Assembly: GCA_016196905.1 (NCBI GenBank) | Contig: JACPWV010000194.1 | Location: forward strand, 1 to 5,914 | Length of the DNA stretch: 5,914 bases | Reading direction: 5' to 3' | From: Chloroflexota bacterium | Lineage (GTDB): Bacteria > Chloroflexota > Anaerolineae > UBA7937 > JACPPX01 | Shown here: one piece after another, positions 1 to 5,661 of the stretch | Layout of the letters: the number at the start of each line of letters is the position of its first letter | Position numbering within the stretch: position 1 is the stretch's first letter | Notes under the pieces: generated by a model | Told to the model about the DNA's origin: nothing | The model's input: the letters and a program-made list of their open reading frames with translations, nothing else | The model's database searches: none | Program-made: the position numbers and the translations under genes

Positions 1-35
1 AGACCGCAGGCCACCAGCCGCCCCGCGGGCTCGAC

Positions 36-64
36 TTGCACAACCATCGTAAAGATGCTATAAT
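36..64 (+). promoter_or_regulatory. Housekeeping (sigma-70-type) promoter with extended -10, driving nusA
   Basis: A perfect TATAAT lies at 59-64, preceded by TGC at 56-58, which is the extended -10 pattern TGn. A TTGCAC at 36-41 sits exactly 17 bp upstream; only its TTG core matches the -35 consensus, but an extended -10 tolerates a poor -35. The predicted transcription start is about 71, giving a leader of about 97 nt before the nusA GTG. This is an AT-rich island in very GC-rich DNA, which makes a chance match less likely. It is the only strong promoter I could find in the window, so the genes downstream are probably transcribed from here and from anything further upstream. Confidence 0.72.
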
Positions 65-90
65 ACACACGGAACATCGCGGCGACGTCT

Positions 91-122
91 AGAAAAGTGG
101 GCTCCACCCCACTTTTCTTGTT
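91..122 (+). terminator. Terminator-like hairpin in the nusA leader (possible attenuator)
   Basis: Bases 91-101 (AGAAAAGTGGG) are perfectly complementary to 108-118, with a 6-nt loop CTCCAC. The GC core is only five pairs (97-101 with 108-112). The 3' arm runs into TTTTCTTGTT (113-122), a U-tract interrupted by C and G. The A-run on the 5' arm makes the structure read similarly on the other strand, so it could act in both directions. It lies about 20 nt after the predicted transcription start and about 46 nt before the nusA start, so it would be transcribed as part of the nusA leader. It may be an attenuator for nusA, or a terminator for transcription arriving from upstream. The structure is certain; the role is inferred. 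Confidence 0.6.
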
Positions 123-153
123 ATCGTGCTGGTGATGGGCTAGCTTTATGTTT

Positions 154-160
154 GAGGAGG
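154..160 (+). promoter_or_regulatory. Ribosome binding site of nusA
   Basis: GAGGAGG is a full-strength Shine-Dalgarno core placed 7 nt before the GTG at 168-170. It supports the GTG start; no ATG in this frame lies near it. Confidence 0.85.
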
Positions 161-167
161 CAGTGCG

Positions 168-1976
168 GTGACAACCAAGAGCGAATTTCTGATCGCCATT
201 CGGCAGGTGTGCGCCGAGCGGGGCCTCTCCGAACAGGTAGTCTTGGAGGCGGTGGAGCAGGCCCTGGCCTCGGCCTACAAGCGCGACTTTGACTCGACCA
301 GCAACGTCAAGGCCAAGATCGATCCGGAAACTGGCCAGGTGCGCATCTTCATCGAGAAGCAGGTAGCCGAAGAGGTGGAGGACGAGCAGACCCAGATAAC
401 CCTGGCCGAGGCGCGCGCCTACGACGCCAACGCCCAGATCGGCGGCAGCGTGCTGATCGAGGCGACGCCTCCTAACTTCGGGCGCATCGCCGCCCAAACC
501 GCCAAGCAGGTCATCCTGCAACGCATCCGCGAAGCGGAGCGGGAGGCCCTTTACGTGGCCTTCGCCGATCGGGAGGGCGAGATCGTCAACGGCTCCATCC
601 AGAGCATGGATTCCCAAGGCATCACCCTCAGCCTGGGCCGCGCCGAGGCCATCCTGCCCCGTAGCGAGCAGGTGCCCGGCGAGCGCTATCGGCTCAAGCA
701 GCGCATCCGCGCCTACGTGCTGGAAGTGAACAAGACCAGCCGCGGCCCCCAGATCATCGTGTCGCGAACGCACAAGAACATGCTGAAGCGCCTCCTGGAG
801 CTGGAGGTGCCCGAGATCTACAACGGCGCGGTGGAGATCAAAGGCATCGCCCGTGAGCCGGGCTCTCGTTCCAAGGTGGCGGTGGCTGCCCTGCAACCGG
901 GGGTGGACCCGGTGGGCGCCTGCGTGGGCGTGCGCGGGGTGCGCATCCAGTCCATCGTCAACGAGCTGGGCGGCGAGAAGATCGACGTGATCGAATGGAG
1001 CCGCGATCCGCGCGAGTTCATCGCCAAGGCCCTCAGCCCGGCCCGCCCCCTCGGGGTGGAGCTGACCGAGAGCGCGGGTGGAGAGAAGCAGGCCATCGTG
1101 GTGGTGCCCGATAAACAGCTATCCCTGGCCATCGGTCGCGAGGGACAAAACGTCCGGCTGGCGGCCAGGCTCAGTGGCTGGCATATCGACATCCTCAGCC
1201 CGGCGGAGGCCCAGGAGCGCATCGCCAAGCTCGCCGCCGAGCAGGCAGCGCGGGCGGCGGAAGCCGTAGCTCGCGGCGAACTGCTGCCTGGTCAGATCGA
1301 TCTCCAAATGCCGGTGGAGGCCTTGGCCTTGGGCTCTCGCGTCGTCAAGGCCCTACAGAAAGCCGGAATTCACCAGGTGGGGGATCTCGTCGAGCGTTTG
1401 GGCCGGGGTGATGGCTTGGAAGGTGTCCCCGGCATCGGCCCCAAGTCGGTCGAGGGGATCGGCGAGCGCTTGCGGCAGGCGGGGTTGTATCCTGCGCGGG
1501 TTGAGGAGGCCACGCCCCCTGTGGTCGAGGAGGCGCCCGCCCCCCAGGTTGAGGAGGCGCCCGCGCCGACGGAGTTGGAGGTCGCGGGAGCCCCCACCCC
1601 AACGGAGGGTGTCGTAGAGCTGGAGGGACCTCCCGCGCCCACCCAGCCTGAAGCCGCTCCGCCGGTCGAGGCCATCGCGCCCGTAGAGCTGGCGCCCGCT
1701 GCTGAGATCGAGCCCGGGGCGGCGGTCGAGGCACCGCCCGCGGTCGAGAAGGATTTCGAGGCCGTGGGCAAGGACAAGAAGCGTAAGAAAGTCAAGGCGG
1801 AGCGGGCGCCCAAGCGAAAGGAGAAGGCTGGCCGACGCCGCGAGGAATGGGAGGAGGAGCTGACCCTCTGGGAGGCGGGGGCTTTCGATGTGGAGGTGGA
1901 GACGGAGGGCGGATCCGATCTGGAAGAACAGAAGATGGAAGAGGTCGCCTCAGAGGGGGAGCAGGAGGAAGGGTAG
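168..1976 (+). CDS. nusA: Transcription termination/antitermination factor NusA, with alpha-CTD-like domain and long disordered tail
   Basis: NusA binds RNA polymerase and nascent RNA, prolonging pauses, stimulating intrinsic termination and supporting antitermination. The 602-residue product has the N-terminal RNAP-binding domain (about 1-130), an S1 domain (about 135-200), KH1 (about 217-290, loop GVRG at 254-257) and KH2 (about 300-350, loop GREG at 323-326, then W338). Beyond the core found in short NusA proteins (B. subtilis about 370 residues) comes a helical linker, a helix-hairpin-helix domain (about 384-443, GVPGIGPKSV at 419-428) and a low-complexity tail: Pro/Glu/Ala-rich (445-528), a Lys/Arg block (535-558) and an acidic end with W561, W568 and F573. 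The GTG start is set by GAGGAGG 7 nt upstream and by the family-typical N-terminus. It is first in the operon here, with no rimP directly before it. Its own leader holds a terminator-like hairpin, suggesting autoregulation. The family call is very secure; tail function is unknown. Confidence 0.97.
   Translation: MTTKSEFLIAIRQVCAERGLSEQVVLEAVEQALASAYKRDFDSTSNVKAKIDPETGQVRIFIEKQVAEEVEDEQTQITLAEARAYDANAQIGGSVLIEATPPNFGRIAAQTAKQVILQRIREAEREALYVAFADREGEIVNGSIQSMDSQGITLSLGRAEAILPRSEQVPGERYRLKQRIRAYVLEVNKTSRGPQIIVSRTHKNMLKRLLELEVPEIYNGAVEIKGIAREPGSRSKVAVAALQPGVDPVGACVGVRGVRIQSIVNELGGEKIDVIEWSRDPREFIAKALSPARPLGVELTESAGGEKQAIVVVPDKQLSLAIGREGQNVRLAARLSGWHIDILSPAEAQERIAKLAAEQAARAAEAVARGELLPGQIDLQMPVEALALGSRVVKALQKAGIHQVGDLVERLGRGDGLEGVPGIGPKSVEGIGERLRQAGLYPARVEEATPPVVEEAPAPQVEEAPAPTELEVAGAPTPTEGVVELEGPPAPTQPEAAPPVEAIAPVELAPAAEIEPGAAVEAPPAVEKDFEAVGKDKKRKKVKAERAPKRKEKAGRRREEWEEELTLWEAGAFDVEVETEGGSDLEEQKMEEVASEGEQEEG
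1500..1571 (+). repeat. Three tandem 24-bp repeats inside nusA (VEEAxxPx octapeptide)
   Basis: Residues 445-468 of NusA read as three octapeptides: VEEATPPV, VEEAPAPQ and VEEAPAPT. The second and third are also near-identical in DNA: 1524-1540 and 1548-1564 differ at one base in 17. The period is 24 bp and stays in frame, so copy number can vary by slippage or unequal exchange without breaking the gene. The segment is the start of the disordered tail and looks like a flexible spacer. Confidence 0.85.
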
Positions 1977-1979
1977 GGG

Positions 1980-2285
1980 ATGGGACCTCGCCGTATCCCG
2001 CAGCGAACCTGCATGGGTTGTCGCCAGGTCAAGCCCAAGCGCGAGCTGCTGCGCATTGTGCGCACCCCGCAGGGCCAGGTGGCGCTGGATCCCACCGGGA
2101 AGGCAGGAGGGCGGGGCGCCTACCTGTGCCCGCAGCGAGATTGTTGGGAGCTCGCCCTGGACCAAAAAGCCTTGGGTCACGCTCTCAAGACGACGCTCTC
2201 GCCGGAGGTGCGGCAGGTGCTCCGCGAGCAGGCTCAATTTTACCCGCCGGCGCCCCAAGCGCTGCCTCTTAAAGCCGTGACTTAA
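1980..2285 (+). CDS. rnpM: RnpM/YlxR family RNA-binding protein (RNase P modulator)
   Basis: This 101-residue protein belongs to the YlxR family, recently renamed RnpM in B. subtilis because it binds RNase P RNA and modulates RNase P activity. The signature is clear: an N-terminal RRIPQRTC stretch (4-11), the basic KPKRELLRIV segment (18-27), LDPTGKAGGRGAYLC (36-50) with the GRGAY core, and the following C55. Four cysteines, C11/C14 and C50/C55, form two pairs; whether they bind metal cannot be told from sequence. The ATG lies only 3 nt after the nusA stop, and its likely ribosome site (AGGAGG at 1963-1968, with AGGAAGGG trailing) is inside the end of nusA, so the two genes are translationally coupled. 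The last 20 or so residues (QFYPPAPQALPLKAVT region) extend beyond the conserved fold and look unstructured. Position between nusA and infB is the classic location for this family. Confidence 0.93.
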   Translation: MGPRRIPQRTCMGCRQVKPKRELLRIVRTPQGQVALDPTGKAGGRGAYLCPQRDCWELALDQKALGHALKTTLSPEVRQVLREQAQFYPPAPQALPLKAVT

Positions 2286-2310
2286 AAGCGAGGCCGAACT
2301 TTGACTCAGA

Positions 2311-2320
2311 AAGGGGGTGA
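2311..2320 (+). promoter_or_regulatory. Ribosome binding site that fixes the infB start
   Basis: AAGGGGGTGA matches the anti-Shine-Dalgarno complement AAGGAGGTGA at 9 of 10 positions, with 7 nt between its GGGGG core and the ATG at 2325. It therefore selects that ATG over the in-frame TTG at 2301, which lies upstream of the site and has no such sequence before it. Confidence 0.85.
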
Positions 2321-2324
2321 GAGG

Positions 2325-4124
2325 ATGGCGGAGGTGAAACAAGCTGGCAAAACGGTGACCCTCCCCGAGGTGGTCACCGTGCGCAAGTTGGCCGAGCTTT
2401 TGGGGGTGAGCCCCATCGAGGTGATCAAAGCCCTCATCAGCGATGGTATCATGGCCAATATCAACCAGACTATCGATTACGATACGGCGGCTATCGTCGC
2501 TACGGAGATGGGCTTCGAGCCGCGCCCCGAGGCCCCCACGGTGGTGGCTGAGGCCGCCTCGTCCGTCCAAGCCCCGGAGCTCGCTCCTCACCACCATCTC
2601 TACGCCCAGGAGGCGCCCGAGAATCTAGTGCCCCGCCCTCCGGTGGTCACTGTGATGGGCCATGTGGATCACGGCAAGACTTCGCTTTTGGACGCCATCC
2701 GGCTCACCCACGTGGCCGCCAGTGAAACGGGAGGGATCACCCAGCACATCGGGGCCCACCAGGTCGAGAAGCAGAGCCGCAAGATCACCTTCCTGGATAC
2801 GCCCGGCCACGAGGCCTTCACCGCCATGCGCGCCCGCGGGGCCCAGGTCACCGACGTGGCGGTGCTGGTGGTCGCCGCCGACGACGGGGTGATGCCCCAG
2901 ACCATCGAGGCCATCGATCACGCCCGGGCGGCGCGCGTGCCCCTGGTGGTGGCCTTGAACAAGATCGATAAGCCCAACGCCCAGCCCGAGCGGGTGAAAA
3001 AACAGCTCGCGGAGGCTGAGTTGGCCCTGGAGGAGCACGGCGGGGAAGTGGTGTGCGTCCCCGTCTCGGCCAAGAGCGGCGAGGGGATCGATCAGCTTTT
3101 GGAGATGATCCTCTTGGTTGCGGATCTGGCCGAGCTGAAGGCCAATCCCAATCGCCTGGCGATGGGCACGGTGATTGAAGGGAGGATGGATAAGAGCCGC
3201 GGCCCCTTGGCCACAGTGTTGGTGCAGAACGGCACCCTCAAGCTGGGGGATCACATCGTGGTGGATGGCCTCTTCGGCCGGGTGCGAGCCATGTTCAACG
3301 ACGCCGGCAAGCGGGTCAAGGCCGCGCCCCCTTCTACCCCGGTGGCCCTCTTGGGGCTGTCCGAAGTGCCCAAGGCGGGCTCCCTGTTCCGCGCCGCTGC
3401 CGATGAGCGCGCCGCCAAAACCCTGGCCGCCGAACAGGCACAGAGTGGGGGCACCGCACGGCGAGTCACCCCGCGCTTGAGCCTGGACGAGCTTTACGCC
3501 CAGATCCAAGCGGGCAAGGTCAAGGAGCTCAAGGTGGTGCTCAAGGCCGATGTACAGGGTTCCTTGGAGGCGGTGCGCAGCTCGCTGGAGAAATTGGGCG
3601 ATGAGAAGGTGAAGGTGCGCATCATCCATGAGGGGAGTGGCAACATCACCGAGTCCGATGTCAACCTGTCGATTGCTTCTCAGGCGGTGATCATCGGCTT
3701 CAACGTGCAGACCGAGCCCACCGCCCGTTCCATGGCCGAGGCGGAGGGGATCGAGATCCGGTTCTATCAGGTCATCTATAAGCTCATCGATGATGTGGCC
3801 AAGGCGCTTCAAGGCCTCCTGGAGCCGGTCTACCAGGAGGTGGTGATCGGTCGGGCGGTGGTGCGCGCCTCGTTCCAGATCGGCAAGCGAGGCAAGGTGG
3901 CGGGGGTTTACGTGGAGGAGGGCTCGGTGGTCCGCAACGCCATGGCGCGTCTTGTGCGAGATGGTGAGAGGCTTCACCAGGGCCAGATCGTCTCCCTCAA
4001 GCGCTTCGCCGAGGATGCCAAAGAGGTGGCCCAGGGTTTCGAGTGCGGGGTAGGCCTGGAGGGGTTCCAGGACTTTCGTGAGGGCGATACCTTGGAAGTC
4101 TATAAGGTGGAGCGGGTGAGTTAA
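2325..4124 (+). CDS. infB: Translation initiation factor IF-2 (compact form)
   Basis: IF-2 is the GTPase that brings fMet-tRNA to the 30S subunit and promotes subunit joining. The 599-residue product has one IF2_N module (about 11-63), a short linker, and a complete G domain: G1 GHVDHGKT (112-119), G2 GGITQHIG (136-143), G3 DTPGHE (158-163), G4 NKID (212-215) and G5 SAKSG (248-252). Domain II covers about 278-370, domain III about 385-490 ([12 protein letters not shown] at 437-448) and the fMet-tRNA-binding C-terminal domain about 495-599. It is much shorter than the E. coli (890) and B. subtilis (716) proteins because the N-terminal region before the G domain is only about 105 residues; Thermus IF-2 is similarly compact. 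All GTPase residues, including the catalytic H116, are present. I chose the ATG at 2325 over an in-frame TTG eight codons upstream because of the near-perfect ribosome site. The gene lies 39 nt after rnpM, with no ylxQ between. Confidence 0.97.
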   Translation: MAEVKQAGKTVTLPEVVTVRKLAELLGVSPIEVIKALISDGIMANINQTIDYDTAAIVATEMGFEPRPEAPTVVAEAASSVQAPELAPHHHLYAQEAPENLVPRPPVVTVMGHVDHGKTSLLDAIRLTHVAASETGGITQHIGAHQVEKQSRKITFLDTPGHEAFTAMRARGAQVTDVAVLVVAADDGVMPQTIEAIDHARAARVPLVVALNKIDKPNAQPERVKKQLAEAELALEEHGGEVVCVPVSAKSGEGIDQLLEMILLVADLAELKANPNRLAMGTVIEGRMDKSRGPLATVLVQNGTLKLGDHIVVDGLFGRVRAMFNDAGKRVKAAPPSTPVALLGLSEVPKAGSLFRAAADERAAKTLAAEQAQSGGTARRVTPRLSLDELYAQIQAGKVKELKVVLKADVQGSLEAVRSSLEKLGDEKVKVRIIHEGSGNITESDVNLSIASQAVIIGFNVQTEPTARSMAEAEGIEIRFYQVIYKLIDDVAKALQGLLEPVYQEVVIGRAVVRASFQIGKRGKVAGVYVEEGSVVRNAMARLVRDGERLHQGQIVSLKRFAEDAKEVAQGFECGVGLEGFQDFREGDTLEVYKVERVS

Positions 4125-4127
4125 GCC

Positions 4128-4155
4128 GATCCTGACCCGATCGGGCTCAGGAATC
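4128..4155 (+). repeat. Imperfect inverted repeat/hairpin between infB and rbfA
   Basis: GATCCTGACCC (4128-4138) can pair with GGG, TCAGG and ATC (4143-4145, 4147-4151, 4153-4155), leaving a GATC loop (4139-4142) and single-base bulges at C4146 and A4152. That is an 11-pair stem in a 43-nt intergenic gap. It is followed by CCCCC, not a U-tract, so it is not an intrinsic terminator. It ends 12 nt before the rbfA ATG, where a ribosome site would be expected. It could be an RNA processing site, an mRNA stability element or a translational control element; none of these is demonstrated. Confidence 0.5.
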
Positions 4156-4167
4156 CCCCAGAATGAG

Positions 4168-4521
4168 ATGCGCAAGCTCAGCAGGCGGCAGAAGCGGGTG
4201 GGCGAGTTGATCCACCAAGAGCTGAGCACCCTTTTACAGCAAGAGGCTCGCGACCCCCGCTTGGCGGAGGTGACCATCACCGAGGTGGAGGTCAGTCCCG
4301 ATCTGCGCCAGGCCCAGGTCTACGTGAGCGCCCTGGGCAACGCCGAGGAAATCCTGCGGGCCCTGGCCAGCGCCAGCGGCTACCTGCGCCGCCAACTGGC
4401 CGAGCGCTTATCCTTGCGCTTCGTCCCAGAGGTGAGCTTCCGTTGGGATCGCTCCCTGGAGCGGGGGCAGCGCATCCTGGAGTTGCTCCACGGCCTGGAG
4501 GGTGACCGCCAGGATGAATAA
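4168..4521 (+). CDS. rbfA: Ribosome-binding factor A (RbfA)
   Basis: RbfA is a small KH-like protein that binds the immature 30S subunit near the 5' end of 16S rRNA, helps late maturation and is important in the cold in E. coli. The 117-residue product has the full family pattern: a basic N-terminus, RVGELIHQELSTLL (10-23), ARDPRL (27-32), VTITEVEVSPDLRQAQVYVS (35-54), the KH-like AxG kink at A69-S70-G71, and VPEVSFRWDRSLERGQRI (86-103). The length is typical. No good Shine-Dalgarno is visible before the ATG at 4168; the upstream bases are C-rich and follow a hairpin, so translation may depend on coupling to infB. An ATG at 4163 is out of frame and closes quickly. The gene's 3' end overlaps the next gene by 8 nt. 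Confidence 0.95.
   Translation: MRKLSRRQKRVGELIHQELSTLLQQEARDPRLAEVTITEVEVSPDLRQAQVYVSALGNAEEILRALASASGYLRRQLAERLSLRFVPEVSFRWDRSLERGQRILELLHGLEGDRQDE
4497..4505 (+). promoter_or_regulatory. Ribosome binding site that fixes the nrnA start
   Basis: GGAGGGTGA near the end of rbfA resembles the anti-16S complement GGAGGTGA with one extra G. It ends 8 nt before the ATG at 4514. The in-frame GTG at 4502 falls inside this site and so cannot use it, which favours the ATG. Confidence 0.7.
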
Positions 4522-5506
4522 TTCTCCGCTGGAGCTGATCCACGCCAGTCACCAGGTGTTGATCTTGATCCACCTGAGCCCGGATGCCGACGCCCTCGGC
4601 TCGGGGCTGGCCCTGGCGCGGGCGTTGCGCCGGATGGGCAAACGCGCCCGCGTCGTCTGCCTGGACCCCCTGCCCGCCCATCTGAAATTTCTGGCCTCGG
4701 CGGAGGATCTCTCCGCGCGACATGTGCAGGGGGAGGATCTGGCCATCGCTCTCGATTCCAGCGATGTTCACCGCTTCGGGCCCAGCGGGGCAGAGGTGGC
4801 TGCGGCGGGGATCGCGGTGTTGAACATCGATCATCATTCCACCAATCAATATTTTGGCACTCATAATCTGGTGCGCCCGGAGGCGGCCGCGACCGCGGAG
4901 ATCGTCTACGACCTGCTGGTCGATCTGGGGGTGGAGATCGATGCCGGGATCGCCACCGGTCTGCTCGCCGGGCTGGTTTCCGACACCCGTGGGTTTCGCA
5001 CCGTCACCACCACGCCGCATACGCTGGAGCTGGCCACCGGTTTGATGCGGGCGGGCGCCGATCTGACCGTCATCACCGAGCAGCTCTTGGAGCAGCGCGA
5101 CCTCTCCACCGTTCGTTTGTGGGGCGAGATCATCGAGGGGGTGCAGCTAGAGGGGCGCATCGTGTGGGCCGTGGAGAGTCTTGAGATGCGCCGCCAGTTG
5201 GGCGCCGCCGATGCGGGAGATGGGGTGGTCAACTTGCTGGCCACGGTGAAGGAGGCCGATGTGGCCATCCTCTTCCGAGAGACGAATTCCGGCCCGGTGG
5301 AGGTGAGCCTCCGCTCGCGGCGGGGGGCCAATGTGGCGCGCATCGCCCAGCGCTTCGCGGGGGGCGGCCACCCCCAGGCGGCCGGCTGCAGCGTGAGTGG
5401 CGATCTCCAGGAGGTGGTGCGCCGCGTGCTGGCGGCGGCTCAGGAAGAACTTGCCGAGCAGGCGGCCAGCGAGGCCACCTCACCCGTCGCCCTGCGCCGA
5501 AGCTAG
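4514..5506 (+). CDS. nrnA: DHH/DHHA1 phosphoesterase, NrnA type (oligoribonuclease and/or pAp phosphatase)
   Basis: NrnA-type enzymes are cytoplasmic, metal-dependent (usually Mn2+) phosphoesterases that degrade RNA dinucleotides and other very short RNAs, and in many species also dephosphorylate 3'-phosphoadenosine 5'-phosphate. The 330-residue product carries the DHH motifs in order: H20-x-x-P-D24-A-D26, D81 (ALDSSD), D106-H107-H108 with N111, and D157 (LVSDTRGF). The DHHA1 substrate-binding motif GGGHPQAAG is at 283-291. All expected metal ligands are present, the length fits the family, and there are no CBS, TRAP or membrane segments, which argues against GdpP-type c-di-AMP phosphodiesterases. 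The ATG at 4514 overlaps rbfA by 8 nt and has a ribosome site upstream. The last 20 residues or so are Ala/Glu-rich and probably variable. Linkage with rbfA and truB is common for this family. Which substrate dominates cannot be read from sequence. Confidence 0.9.
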   Translation: MNNSPLELIHASHQVLILIHLSPDADALGSGLALARALRRMGKRARVVCLDPLPAHLKFLASAEDLSARHVQGEDLAIALDSSDVHRFGPSGAEVAAAGIAVLNIDHHSTNQYFGTHNLVRPEAAATAEIVYDLLVDLGVEIDAGIATGLLAGLVSDTRGFRTVTTTPHTLELATGLMRAGADLTVITEQLLEQRDLSTVRLWGEIIEGVQLEGRIVWAVESLEMRRQLGAADAGDGVVNLLATVKEADVAILFRETNSGPVEVSLRSRRGANVARIAQRFAGGGHPQAAGCSVSGDLQEVVRRVLAAAQEELAEQAASEATSPVALRRS

Positions 5507-5661
5507 CGCGCTGATCCTCCCCCAACCCTCGAATCCAGGGTATCACGATGGGACGACTACCCGCCGGCTCAGGGATCTTGCGTCCTGGCCAGGTGCGCCA
5601 GCCCTGTCCGGTGTGTGTCGATTCCGTTGGGGGCCCAGCGCGCGGGCGGGCTTTGACCGCG
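5507..5661 (+). other. nrnA-truB spacer or 5' extension of truB (undecided)
   Basis: These 155 nt separate nrnA from the family-typical start of truB, while other gaps here are at most 43 nt. The truB frame stays open upstream from 5515, just after a TGA at 5512-5514, and holds an ATG at 5548 with a weak AGGG (5537-5540) before it. If used, it would add 38 residues, including a CPVC pair, unlike any TruB N-terminus I know. Codons such as CTA, CGA, TCA and TGT are frequent in it, unusual beside the neighbouring genes. I see no terminator, convincing promoter or RNA gene here. Confidence 0.45.

Noticed and set aside
138..149. A boxA-like sequence (GCTAGCTTTA) in the nusA leader.
   Set aside because: It needs a two-base insertion to match the boxA core and no boxB or rRNA context is present.
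1370..2095. A 241-codon minus-strand frame rich in Ser, Ala and Gly opposite the nusA tail.
   Set aside because: Its composition is the antisense image of the Glu/Pro/Ala repeats of nusA and it has no motif of its own.
2301..2324. TTG at 2301 as the start of infB.
   Set aside because: The strong ribosome site at 2311-2320 lies after this codon and is well spaced for the ATG at 2325; nothing similar precedes the TTG.
4128..4160. The infB-rbfA hairpin as an intrinsic terminator.
   Set aside because: The stem is followed by C residues, not a U-tract, and the genes on both sides are in the same orientation and belong to one operon.
2625..4280. A 551-codon open frame on the minus strand across infB and rbfA.
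   Set aside because: It mirrors the high GC third-position bias of infB, shows no recognisable family, and lies fully opposite a certain gene. Long antisense frames are expected in GC-rich DNA.
4502..4513. GTG at 4502 as the start of nrnA.
   Set aside because: It falls inside the Shine-Dalgarno-like GGAGGGTGA, which suits the ATG at 4514 instead.
5584..5593. Perfect palindrome CCTGGCCAGG before truB.
   Set aside because: Ten bases of GC-rich palindrome are expected by chance here and there is no spacing or partner that suggests an operator.
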